Assembly: GCF_003160695.1 (NCBI RefSeq)
Contig: NZ_QGDD01000006.1
Coordinates: forward strand, 243,800 to 307,799
Length of the DNA stretch: 64,000 bases
Source of the DNA: Nocardioides silvaticus
GTDB taxonomy: Bacteria; Actinomycetota; Actinomycetes; Propionibacteriales; Nocardioidaceae
Reading direction: 5' to 3'
Part shown: in pieces, positions 34,105-42,057 of the stretch
Layout of the letters: every line of letters begins with the position of its first letter
How positions within the stretch are numbered: the stretch's first letter is position 1
Notes under the pieces: generated by a model
Databases searched by the model: none
What the model was told of the DNA's origin: nothing
What the model saw: the letters and a program-made list of their open reading frames with translations, nothing else
Made by a program: the position numbers and the translations under genes

Positions 34105-34281
34105 ATGAACGCAATCCTCGGCCGCTGGCTGGTCTGGACGCGGCCGCGTGACGACCGCGGCGACGTGCCCGGTTGGGTGCTCGTCACCGTGATGTCGGTG
34201 GGGTTGGTCACCGCTCTGCTCGCGTTCGCGCAGCCCGCCCTGGTCGGCATGCTGCGCAACGCCCTCAACTCGGTGCGGTGA
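34105..34281 (+). CDS. Short Flp-pilin-like peptide (58 residues)
   Basis: Too short for most gene calls. ATG at 34105 has GGAAGGA eight bases upstream. The peptide reads MNAILGRWLVW, then RPRDDRGDVPGW, then a hydrophobic helix (VLVTVMSVGLVTALLAFA), then QPALVGMLRNALNSVR. Position between tadC and the tadE-like genes, size, a basic leader ending in Gly and one hydrophobic helix all fit a Flp-type pilin cleaved by a class III prepilin peptidase. The usual Glu at +5 and adjacent Tyr are missing (DVPGW instead). It overlaps the next start (GTGA). Confidence 0.7.
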   Translation: MNAILGRWLVWTRPRDDRGDVPGWVLVTVMSVGLVTALLAFAQPALVGMLRNALNSVR

Positions 34282-34682
34282 CCCGGTCCCGACGAGATCG
34301 ACCACCAGGGCGGGGCCAGCGCGGCTCGGCGGTCGTCGACTTCGTCCTCGTGGTCGTGGTGCTCGCGCCGCTGGTCGCCGGGTTGCTGCAGGTGGCGCTC
34401 GTGCTGCACGTCCGCGCCACGCTCGCGGCAGCGGCGTCCGACGGCGCGCGCTACGCGGCCACGGCCGACCGAGGTCCGGCCGACGGCGTCGCCCGCACCC
34501 GCTCGCAGATCGACACCGCGATCGCCGGTCGCTTCGCGCAGGCGGTCACCGTCGAGCAGGAATCCGTCGACGGCCTGCCGGGCGTGATCATCACGGTCAC
34601 GGCCGAGGTGCCGGCGCTCGGGATCGGCGGCCCAGCGCTGCGGTTCTCGGTGTCGGGACGGGCCGTGGAGGAGACCGCGTGA
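34278..34682 (+). CDS. TadE-like pseudopilin 1
   Basis: 134 residues from a GTG overlapping the previous stop. A prepilin-like leader RGQRG is followed by SAVVDFVLVVVVLAPLVAGLLQVALVL, a single N-terminal TM helix, then a small extracytoplasmic domain with strands (VEQESVDGLPGVIITVTAEV). Position +5 after the expected cleavage is Asp, not Glu. TadE-family minor pilins are processed and needed for pilus assembly. It overlaps the next gene in a GTGA arrangement. Confidence 0.85.
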   Translation: MTRSRRDRPPGRGQRGSAVVDFVLVVVVLAPLVAGLLQVALVLHVRATLAAAASDGARYAATADRGPADGVARTRSQIDTAIAGRFAQAVTVEQESVDGLPGVIITVTAEVPALGIGGPALRFSVSGRAVEETA

Positions 34683-35128
34683 GCCGGCGTCGTACGACGG
34701 ACGACCGGGGCAGTGCCCTGGTCGAGCTGGTCTGGCTCGGCATCCTGCTGCTGGTGCCGCTGCTGTGGATCGTGCTCTCGGTCTCGCAGGTGCAGCAGGG
34801 TGCGTTCGGTGTCACCGCCGCGGCCCGCGCCGCCGGCCGCGCCTACGCCCTCGCGCCCGACGACGCCGCCGGCAGGCGCGCTGCCGAGGACGTCGCCCGC
34901 CGCGCGCTCGCCGACCAGGGGCTGGAGGAGGCGCCGCTGCGGGTGAGCGTGACGTGCACGCCGTACCCCCACGACTGCCACAACGGCACCTCCGTCATCA
35001 CCGTCCGGATCCGCTCCAGCGTCGACCTGCCGCTGCTGCCCGATGTGCTCGGCGGCGGCAGCCCGCGGTTCGCGCTCGACGCCAGCCACACCGTGCCGAT
35101 CGGCCGCTACCAGGAGGTGGACCGGTGA
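34679..35128 (+). CDS. TadE/TadF-like pseudopilin 2
   Basis: 149 residues. Leader DDRG, then SALVELVWLGILLLVPLLWIVLSV. Here Glu is at +5, the canonical class III residue, and it is the only gene in the cluster with it. The extracytoplasmic part has a Cys pair (TCTPYPHDCHNG) likely to form a disulphide. Its start (GTG at 34679) overlaps the previous stop and its end overlaps the next GTG, so the three pseudopilins should be made together. Confidence 0.85.
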   Translation: MSRRRTTDDRGSALVELVWLGILLLVPLLWIVLSVSQVQQGAFGVTAAARAAGRAYALAPDDAAGRRAAEDVARRALADQGLEEAPLRVSVTCTPYPHDCHNGTSVITVRIRSSVDLPLLPDVLGGGSPRFALDASHTVPIGRYQEVDR

Positions 35129-35562
35129 ACCGACGCGACGAGCGCGGCCAGGCCAGCGTGATCATCATCGGCTTCGGCCTCGTCGTCCTGCTGCTGATCG
35201 TGGTCGTCATCGACGCCGCCGCGGCCTATCTCAAGCGCCAGAGCCTCGACAACCTGGCCGACGGCGCGGCCCTCTACGGGGCGGACGCCGCTGCCGAGGG
35301 ACGCGACGTCTACCGCGGGGGTCTCGGCCACGACGACCTCGACCTCAGCGCCGACGTCGCCCGCGCCGCGGTGCGTGACTACCTCCGCGCCGGCGGTGCC
35401 TACGACGCCCACCCCGGCCTCCGTGTCACCGTCGCCGTCCGGGACGACCGGGTGGTCGTGGACATCGTCGCCCCTGTCGATCTCCCGCTCACCCTGCCCG
35501 GCGGTCCAGAGGCGCCGACGGTGGGTGCCACGGGTTCTGCGGTCGTCCGGCCCGAGGACTGA
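35125..35562 (+). CDS. TadG-like / helicase-secretion-type TadE protein
   Basis: 145 residues from a GTG. RGQASVIIIGFGLVVLLLIVVVIDAAAAYLKRQSLDNLADGAAL is the TadG-type N-terminus (putative Flp pilus-assembly TadG-like domain). Full TadG proteins continue with a vWA domain, which is absent; the remaining 100 residues form a short beta domain ending in VGATGSAVVRPED. Last gene of the tad cluster. A 50-bp near-palindrome starts at its stop codon. Confidence 0.82.
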   Translation: MNRRDERGQASVIIIGFGLVVLLLIVVVIDAAAAYLKRQSLDNLADGAALYGADAAAEGRDVYRGGLGHDDLDLSADVARAAVRDYLRAGGAYDAHPGLRVTVAVRDDRVVVDIVAPVDLPLTLPGGPEAPTVGATGSAVVRPED

Positions 35563-35612
35563 GGGTCGTCATCGCCAGCGTGGCCCAGGGGCCGCGCTGG
35601 CAATGACGACCC
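35563..35612. terminator. 50-bp near-perfect palindrome between convergent genes
   Basis: Two 24-base arms (35563-35586 and 35589-35612) differ at two positions and are separated by AG. It starts directly after the TadG-like stop codon and ends 8 bases before the M36 stop on the other strand. It would terminate both transcripts; the length also suits an inserted palindromic repeat. Confidence 0.7.
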
Positions 35613-35619
35613 GTCCGCG

Positions 35620-38600
35620 TCAGTGGTTGTTGACCTGGTTGAGGTTCTCGCGCTGCTCCTTGAGCTCCTTCTCGGTCGAGGTCGGGTCGAGGCGCACCGC
35701 CTCCGCCTGGCCGACCAGCTCGACGAAGGTGGTCGTGCCCTTCGGCTTGTGCCGCTGGACCACGCTGTCGAGGTCGTAGGAGCCGGCGGCGAAGTTGAGC
35801 CAGGCCGCCAGCAGCTCCTGCTCGAGCTTGCGGGCCTCGCCCTTGGGCGAGCTCTTGCCCTCGAGGACGTCGCGGGCCAGGGCCAGCGTCGAGGCGTCGG
35901 TGCTCTCGTCGAAGACCGTGCTCAGGTAGCCGACGATCGACAAGAAGCACTCCAGCTCGGCGGCCGTGTAGTTCCGGGGCTTGCCGACGTGCTTGATCTG
36001 GTTCTTCCAGAAGGCGTCGTTGCCCCTGTCGTCGGCGTTGCCGGTGATGAGCACCACCGCGTCGTCATTCGCAGAACCGCCGTCGTCGTCGGTGACCGTC
36101 ACGCCGAGCTGGTAGAGGCAGGCCTCGACATAGGCGTGGGTCGCCTCCTCGGTGATGTCGCGCGGCTGGACCGAGGGCGAGGGCGACGGGTCGGGGAGCG
36201 GCGGGTTCACCAGGGAGACCACGGTGTCGGTGGCTCCGTCGCCCCAGGCCCACTCGAACGCGAGGTCGTCGCTGCCGGGATCCTCCGAGCCGACCGGCAC
36301 GGTCAGGTCCTCGCCCGCGTGGACGACGAACGCCGACTGGCCGCCGTAGGTCTCCGCACCCGAGTCGTCGATCACGGCGGTCGGGTCGACGTTGTCGACA
36401 CCGGCGGTGGACGACGCGCTCGTCGAGGTGTCGTCATCGGAGCCGACGACCTCGACGGTGAAGGAGCCGTTGTCGCCGTACTGGTGGTCGACGGAGAACG
36501 CCAACGTGGCGTCAGGCCGGGTGTTCTCGAGCGTCCCGCTGAGCGGCTGCGGTCCCGCCCCGTCGTCGAAGTCGATCGTCGCCTGCAGGTCCTCCTCCCA
36601 CCCCGGGTCGGTGATCGTGCCCGTGATGGTCGTCGTGTCGTGCTCGTCGACCACCGGGATCGGGTCGATGCTCACCGTCGGCGAAACGTTGTCGACGGTC
36701 ACGGTCGCGGTGTCCTCGTCGGTGTTCCCGAACTCGTCGGTGACCTCCAGGCCGACGGTGAAGCTGCCGTCCTGGCCGACGTCGGTAAAGGTGGGGGAGA
36801 CGCCGGTCGCGTCGTCGTACTGGCCGTCACCATCGAGGTCCCAGGCGTACGACGCGAGCGCGCCGGCCGAGGCGCCGGAGCCGGCCGTCGAGGCCGACCC
36901 GTCCAGGGTGACGTCGACGCCCTCGTCGGTGCTGTAGGGCCCACCGGCGTCGGCGGTCGGCAGGCACTCGGGCGGCATGTCGAAGTTGTCGGTCTGGGCC
37001 GCGTGCAGGCCGTTGGAGACCGCGTTGACGCCCAGGCCGTTCTCCGCGAAGGCCGACCAGATGGCGCACTGGTTGGCGCCGCCGTTGTTGGTCATGTCCG
37101 CGGCCAGGATGCCGGTGCGGCCGTCGATGAAGGTCGGGGTGGGGGAGTTCGCGGTGTTGCGCATCCCGTCGAGCACCAGCTGGGTGGTGGTGGCGATGCC
37201 GAGGTTTTCCCGGACGTCGTAGAGCATCGTCGCCCAGATCTCGCCGTTGTCGTGGGGCGAGCCGGCGCTGGTGTTGTAGGTGCCGTAGGTGCGGTTGGAC
37301 GTGTCGTAGGCGACTCCCCGGACGCCGGTGGCCGTGTTGGACGTCGCGTAGTCACCGATGACCGCGTCGCCCCAGCGGAGGAAGGACAAGGCGTCGCTGT
37401 AGCCCTCGCTCATCCCGCCGGACTGGGTGACCGCGTTGGAGAGGCCGGCGGGGAGCAGCCGCTCCGCGACGCCGTGCCCGATCTCGTGCGCGATCACGTC
37501 GCCGTCCATGCTGCCGTCCCGGCTCGGGTTGTTGCCGGCCGTGACCCACATGTACATCTGCATCCGCGCTGTGCTGCCGTCGGCGTGGGACGTGCCGAAG
37601 TTCGCGTTGTTGAGGCAGCGGATGTCCTCGTCGTCACCCGGGGCCGGGGTGCCCTTGTTGTCCACGCAGCCGAAGTCCCAGCCGTCCTGGGCCTCGGCGA
37701 GCACGGGGTCGCCGCCGGTGCCGTCACCACTGGGGTTGCTGACCTGGAAGTTGCCCGACGCCTCGTCGAAGCCGTAGCCCCACAGCCAGTCGTGCATGTC
37801 GTTGACGTAGTAGAAGAGCTGGGTGATCGCCGGGTCCTGGTCGGCGTCCAGCGCGCCGACGTCGGTGACGTCGGTCGCGGTCTGCCAGGCGTCGGTGAAC
37901 GTGTAGTTGAAGTGCTGGTCCGCAGCCGTCGGCTGGTACTCGTCGTTGGCGGAGCTGTTGTCGCGGTCGCGGTAGGCGTCGACGTTGTTGCCCGAGGTGT
38001 TGTCGTCGGTCACCCAGGAGCCGTTGATGCCGGTGAAGGGCACGACCTGCTGCGTCGCTCCGGCGACCCCGGGGTGCTCGGTCGTGTAGACGTTCCCTTC
38101 GGGGCCGGAGTGGTGGTAGAGGCTCTCGTGCTGGATGAAGGTGCCGGTCGACGCGTCGATCAGCGAGGTGTCCCAGGACTCGGAGGAGACCTCGACCTCG
38201 GTGCGCCAGGCCAGCCGGAGGCTCCGGTCGGCGCGCAGGTGCCAGACCAGCTCGGCGGTCACCGGCGAGGGGTCGCGTACGTCGTCGGCGTACGGGTTCG
38301 GGTAGGTGTGGCGGCCGTCGGTCTTCGTCTGCGACCCGCGCGGCGCCTTCGTCGTACCCGCACCGCCGCGCCGGGCGGCGAGTCCGATCGCCTGGCCGGC
38401 GGTCAGCCGCGTGGTGCCGCTGGTGTCGAGCACGCCGGAGCGGCCGCCGATCATGACCAGCCGGCCGCGAGCGTCGACGAGCGCCACCAGGCCGCCGCCG
38501 TCGACCCGGATGCCGTCGACGACCTGGTCGATCTCCAGGTGGGTGGCGCGGTCGTGCGGGGTGACCAGCGCAGAGCGCACCTTGAAGGTGGCGGCCTCAC

Positions 38601-38910
38601 GCGAGCTGAGCGCGAACACGGTGTGGTTGCGGCGCAGGTAGTCGAGCGCGACCTGTCCCGCGGGACGGCCGGACGGCTTGGTCAGGTAGCGGCCGGAGCC
38701 GAAGACGACGGTCGAGCGGCCGCCCTCGGTCTGCCGCACCAGCGACCTGTCGGGCTTGACGGCGGCAGCGGCGGTCGCGGCAGCAGCCGTCGGCGCGGCC
38801 GACGAGTGGGTCGCAGGAAGCGTGAGCAGTGCGGCGGCGAACGCCGCGGTCGTGAGGCCGGTCAGCAGCCGGGAGGAGGCGATGCCGCGGCGCGTGGTCC
38901 TGGGGAACAT
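35620..38910 (-). CDS. Secreted M36 metalloprotease with PKD-like domains
   Basis: 1,096 residues. Signal peptide with a basic start (MFPRTTRRG) and a hydrophobic core ending near SSAAPT. An FTP-type propeptide spans about residues 60-270. The zinc motif HEIGHG is at about residue 475 and the third ligand is in GGMSEGYSDAL. A PKD domain covers about 650-745 (ADAGGPYSTDEG to DTATVTV) and a second beta domain about 745-905. The last 190 residues are helical and charged (KNQIKHVGKPRNYTAAELECFL), unlike the first M36 protein in this window. It should be autoprocessed and act on extracellular protein. Specificity unknown. Confidence 0.9.
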   Translation of the reverse strand: MFPRTTRRGIASSRLLTGLTTAAFAAALLTLPATHSSAAPTAAAATAAAAVKPDRSLVRQTEGGRSTVVFGSGRYLTKPSGRPAGQVALDYLRRNHTVFALSSREAATFKVRSALVTPHDRATHLEIDQVVDGIRVDGGGLVALVDARGRLVMIGGRSGVLDTSGTTRLTAGQAIGLAARRGGAGTTKAPRGSQTKTDGRHTYPNPYADDVRDPSPVTAELVWHLRADRSLRLAWRTEVEVSSESWDTSLIDASTGTFIQHESLYHHSGPEGNVYTTEHPGVAGATQQVVPFTGINGSWVTDDNTSGNNVDAYRDRDNSSANDEYQPTAADQHFNYTFTDAWQTATDVTDVGALDADQDPAITQLFYYVNDMHDWLWGYGFDEASGNFQVSNPSGDGTGGDPVLAEAQDGWDFGCVDNKGTPAPGDDEDIRCLNNANFGTSHADGSTARMQMYMWVTAGNNPSRDGSMDGDVIAHEIGHGVAERLLPAGLSNAVTQSGGMSEGYSDALSFLRWGDAVIGDYATSNTATGVRGVAYDTSNRTYGTYNTSAGSPHDNGEIWATMLYDVRENLGIATTTQLVLDGMRNTANSPTPTFIDGRTGILAADMTNNGGANQCAIWSAFAENGLGVNAVSNGLHAAQTDNFDMPPECLPTADAGGPYSTDEGVDVTLDGSASTAGSGASAGALASYAWDLDGDGQYDDATGVSPTFTDVGQDGSFTVGLEVTDEFGNTDEDTATVTVDNVSPTVSIDPIPVVDEHDTTTITGTITDPGWEEDLQATIDFDDGAGPQPLSGTLENTRPDATLAFSVDHQYGDNGSFTVEVVGSDDDTSTSASSTAGVDNVDPTAVIDDSGAETYGGQSAFVVHAGEDLTVPVGSEDPGSDDLAFEWAWGDGATDTVVSLVNPPLPDPSPSPSVQPRDITEEATHAYVEACLYQLGVTVTDDDGGSANDDAVVLITGNADDRGNDAFWKNQIKHVGKPRNYTAAELECFLSIVGYLSTVFDESTDASTLALARDVLEGKSSPKGEARKLEQELLAAWLNFAAGSYDLDSVVQRHKPKGTTTFVELVGQAEAVRLDPTSTEKELKEQRENLNQVNNH

Positions 38911-39050
38911 GAGGTGTCCGATCTCCGAGTGGGGTCCCAGCCCACTCAGCGTCGGTCACATCAGGGCGCAGCACATCGCGCGTTCGGATGATTTCGCGGC
39001 GCCGGACCGCGGCGTTCCCGGTTGTGGTCGACCGGCAGCGCGAGCAGAGG

Positions 39051-40037
39051 TCAGTCGACCTCGGTGACCGTCGACCCGATCTCGTAGATGGGGAAGGTGA
39101 CCGACCACTCGGCGGTGAGCGGGTCGATCTCGCCCTGCGGGGTGCCGTTGTAGGACCAGGTGCCGTCCCAGCGCGCGCTGGCCTCGACGGTCTCGCCCGG
39201 GGTGGGACGGGCGAAGGTGAGGGTGCAGTCGCTCTGGGCCGTCGGGGACCACTCGGTGCCGCCGTCCTCGCACACGACGGAGCCGGCCTGGTCGGAGTAG
39301 TACTCCACGTTCGACAGGGTCAGGTCGACGGTCGCGGACCAGGGGCCGGCGCTCGCGGTGACCGAGCCGGTGGTGGGGAGGTCCTGGTCCTGCCAGAACC
39401 AGGTGTCGAGGTTGACCACGGAGCCGTTGCCCTGGCGTTCCTGCGGGTTCCATTCGAACTGCGGTTCCGGCACGGTGATCGACTCCGTGGCCGCCTGGAG
39501 CAGGATCTCCGGCGGCACCGGGGGGATCGGCGGGGAGCCGCCGGCCGGCACGTAGACGGCCTCGTGGGTCTCGAACCACCGCTCGGCGAACTCGAAGAAC
39601 TCGTCGAGGTCGTCGAAGGTCTCGCTGGAGCAGGCCGAGCCGTACCAGTGGCCCTTGTCGTCGTCGGCGTACTTCTTGTAGCCGGGCCGCGGCTCGAAGG
39701 GGCCCTCGCCCCCGGTGTGGTACCACTCGGAGGCAGCCCGGCCGGACTCGACCCACTCGGCGTACTCCTTGCCGGTGAAGCCCTGGACGTAGTAGCAGGG
39801 CGTCGGCAGGCTGACGGTCGTCGTACCGGACGTCCCGGAGGAACCGCCGCCGACGAAGCTGCCGCTCACCGTGATGGTGACCGTGCCGCCGCTGCTGGTC
39901 GGGCCGCCGCCGCAGTCGTCGCCACCGACGCCGCACGCGCTGGCGGGCTCGACGGCGGCGCCGACCGCGATCGCGCCGCCGGCCAGCGCCAGCACGGCGC
40001 TCGAGCGCAGCAGGTTCTTCGTCAGCGTCTTCAGCAT
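39051..40037 (-). CDS. Secreted protein of unknown function
   Basis: 328 residues. A signal peptide (MLKTLTKNLLRSSAVLALAGGAIAVGAAV) is followed by a Cys- and Gly-rich start (ACGVGGDDCGGG) and a Ser/Thr linker. The mature protein is acidic and tryptophan/tyrosine-rich, with several WF/WY pairs and repeated strands such as TWSYNG. No catalytic motif recognised. Its ATG overlaps the stop of the upstream lipoprotein gene by seven bases (ATGCTGA), with GGAGGGA as ribosome site, so the two are translationally coupled and probably work together. Confidence 0.75.
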   Translation of the reverse strand: MLKTLTKNLLRSSAVLALAGGAIAVGAAVEPASACGVGGDDCGGGPTSSGGTVTITVSGSFVGGGSSGTSGTTTVSLPTPCYYVQGFTGKEYAEWVESGRAASEWYHTGGEGPFEPRPGYKKYADDDKGHWYGSACSSETFDDLDEFFEFAERWFETHEAVYVPAGGSPPIPPVPPEILLQAATESITVPEPQFEWNPQERQGNGSVVNLDTWFWQDQDLPTTGSVTASAGPWSATVDLTLSNVEYYSDQAGSVVCEDGGTEWSPTAQSDCTLTFARPTPGETVEASARWDGTWSYNGTPQGEIDPLTAEWSVTFPIYEIGSTVTEVD

Positions 40038-40651
40038 GATCCCTCCTGGGAGCCGGCCTCGGTCACCGTCCAGGTGCCGTCGTGGAGCGTGAGGATGACG
40101 CGGAACGGCACGCGGGCCGGTCCTTCGGGCGCGGACGCCGAGCCGCCCTCGACGTAGCGGAGCTCGGTGCCGTCGAGGCAGAGGTCGAGACCGAGCAGGT
40201 CGTTGCCCTCCTCGACGTTGTCGAAGGACGCGACCGTGGTGCCGCGGTAGTGGGCGTTGTTCTGCTGGAGGTAGGAAGCGGTCGACTGGAAGGTCGCGAC
40301 CACCTGCTGGGCGGCGTTCCCGGTGATGAGGGCGTTCATCTTCGCCTCACGCAGCAGCTGGAGCCGGCCGCGGTCGAAGGCGACGAAGGTCGCCAGCGCG
40401 TCCCGGTACTTGCCCTCGAGCTCCGGCAGGCCGTCGTACTCGAGGCCGACGGCGGGGTAGCTGGTGGGGATCGCCTCGGGATCGGCTCCCTCGGACGTCG
40501 GTGCGTCGGTCGCCGAGGTGGCCTCCGACGTGGGGTCCAGGTCGGGTGCGCCGCTGCCGGTGTCGTCGCCGCCGTCGTCGCCGCACGCGGTGAGCCCGAG
40601 CGCGAGCGCTGCCAGGGTGACTGCCGTCGCGGCCGCCCGAGTTGCCGTCAT
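40031..40651 (-). CDS. Lipoprotein of unknown function
   Basis: 206 residues with a lipoprotein signal: hydrophobic AVTLAALALGLTAC, lipid-modified Cys near residue 23, then an acidic Gly/Asp/Ser/Thr linker. The mature domain (LEGKYRDALATFVAFDRGRLQLLREAKMN onward) looks alpha plus beta, with a closing VILTLHDGTWTVTEAG strand pair. Coupled to the secreted protein downstream. No family recognised. Confidence 0.75.
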   Translation of the reverse strand: MTATRAAATAVTLAALALGLTACGDDGGDDTGSGAPDLDPTSEATSATDAPTSEGADPEAIPTSYPAVGLEYDGLPELEGKYRDALATFVAFDRGRLQLLREAKMNALITGNAAQQVVATFQSTASYLQQNNAHYRGTTVASFDNVEEGNDLLGLDLCLDGTELRYVEGGSASAPEGPARVPFRVILTLHDGTWTVTEAGSQEGSC

Positions 40652-40725
40652 CGATAGTGCTCCGTGGATCCCGAGTCGCCCCGGGGCGCGCCCGGAGCCT
40701 TCGGAGGGACCTTAACCGGTGGAAG

Positions 40726-40749
40726 CGGACATCAAACAACCGATGTCCG
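40726..40749 (-). terminator. Hairpin after the transglycosylase-like gene
   Basis: Perfect 8-bp stem CGGACATC / GATGTCCG around an 8-base loop, 11 bases past the stop of the 40761 gene on the minus strand. Confidence 0.55.
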
Positions 40750-40760
40750 ACGGGCCGGGG

Positions 40761-41915
40761 TCAGTCGGTCGACGCGGGACCAGCAGTCGTGGTGCCCGAG
40801 GGCGAGACCGGGCAGGCGGCACTCGTCGGCGCGTCGCTGGGCGCGTTGCTCGGGATGTCCGTCGAGCAAGAGCTCGAGGTCGGTGACGTCGGGCTCGTCG
40901 GGGTCGTCGGACCGCCCGTGGGGAGCGGCGGGTTCGACCACGTGACCACGTCCGTCGGCACCGGGGCGTCGGTCGTGGGGTCGTCGGTCGGGTCCGGGTC
41001 GGTCGGCCCGGAGCCCGGGCCGGAGACGATGTCGGTCGGCAGGTCGGTCGGCATCTCCGAGGGCGGCACCTTCGCGACGACCAGTGTGGTCCCGTCGTCG
41101 TCGCTCTCGCTGGCCTGGTCGTTGTAGGTCCGCTCCACCGCGAGCACCGTCTCGACGAATGTGGGGTCGTCGTTGATGAGCTTCACCGCGGCGACGCGGC
41201 CGGGCCGCTTGCCGAGGTCGTCCTCACCCGAGCAGAGCAGCACGGCGACCGCGAGCGCCGCGTCGTCGATGTCGTTGGGGTTGCGCTTGCCGTCGCCGTC
41301 GCCGTCGACGCCGACCACCGCCCAGCTCGAAGGGGCCAGCTGCATCGGGCCCACCGGCCGGTCGAACCGCTGGTCACCGTCGAGCTTGCCGGCGTCGCTG
41401 TCGGGCACCTTCGTGCCCTCCCCGCCGACCAGCGGCTTGCCCGTGAAGGTCGGACGGAGCACGCCGTCGTCGTCGAGCGCGCCGTCGCCGGAGGTGCCGT
41501 GGCCGCTCACGACCTGGCCGACCGCTGCGAGCAGGGTCCACTGGAGGTTGCACTGCTCGTCGGCCTCGAGGAGCACCGACGTCGACCGCTGGTAGGCGGC
41601 CAGCGCCTGGTCCGGGATGCCGTCGAGCCGTGGGCCGTCGGCCGCGACCAGCGCGACGTCGGGGATGCCGACCGGCACGTCCTCGATCTCGACCGGCGGG
41701 GCGAGCGTCGGGTCCTCCGTCTGGGCGCTCGACGAGGTCGTCGACGGCGCCGCAGCGGCGGGCTCCTCCTTGTGCTCCGGGGAGTTGGTGAGGGTGACCG
41801 CGGCGGCGGTGATGGTGACCGAGGCGAGGGCGATCGCCGAGAGCACGGACGTCACGACCGCACGCCTCACGGCGTGGCCGGTCCTCACCGGCTCGAGTCG
41901 GTGTCGCGCTGTCAT
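40761..41915 (-). CDS. Secreted transglycosylase-like protein lacking the catalytic Glu
   Basis: 384 residues. One N-terminal TM or signal anchor (VVTSVLSAIALASVTITAAAV) and a Pro/Ser/Thr linker precede an MltB-like (SLT_2) core: IPDQALAAYQRS, CNLQWTLLAAVGQVVSGHG, GPMQLAPSSWAVVGVDGDGDG and DIDDAALAVAVLLC. In active members the first segment reads G-x-V-E-S-x-H-G with Glu as the acid; here residue 136 is Val. The last 100 residues are a Pro/Thr/Ser-rich, wall-spanning-type tail. Probably binds peptidoglycan without cleaving it, or uses another acid. Divergent from prfB. Confidence 0.82.
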   Translation of the reverse strand: MTARHRLEPVRTGHAVRRAVVTSVLSAIALASVTITAAAVTLTNSPEHKEEPAAAAPSTTSSSAQTEDPTLAPPVEIEDVPVGIPDVALVAADGPRLDGIPDQALAAYQRSTSVLLEADEQCNLQWTLLAAVGQVVSGHGTSGDGALDDDGVLRPTFTGKPLVGGEGTKVPDSDAGKLDGDQRFDRPVGPMQLAPSSWAVVGVDGDGDGKRNPNDIDDAALAVAVLLCSGEDDLGKRPGRVAAVKLINDDPTFVETVLAVERTYNDQASESDDDGTTLVVAKVPPSEMPTDLPTDIVSGPGSGPTDPDPTDDPTTDAPVPTDVVTWSNPPLPTGGPTTPTSPTSPTSSSCSTDIPSNAPSDAPTSAACPVSPSGTTTAGPASTD

Positions 41916-42057
41916 GGTGTCCCTACTTCTCGGTCAGAGTTAAAGGATGCCTCTGATTCAACGAGCGAGGAACCGAAATGGCCTGAATTCATCCTGAGAG
42001 ATGGGCCGGGGAACGGCGTTTGGCCACCCCGCCTCCGGGCCCGTAACCTTGATCCTT

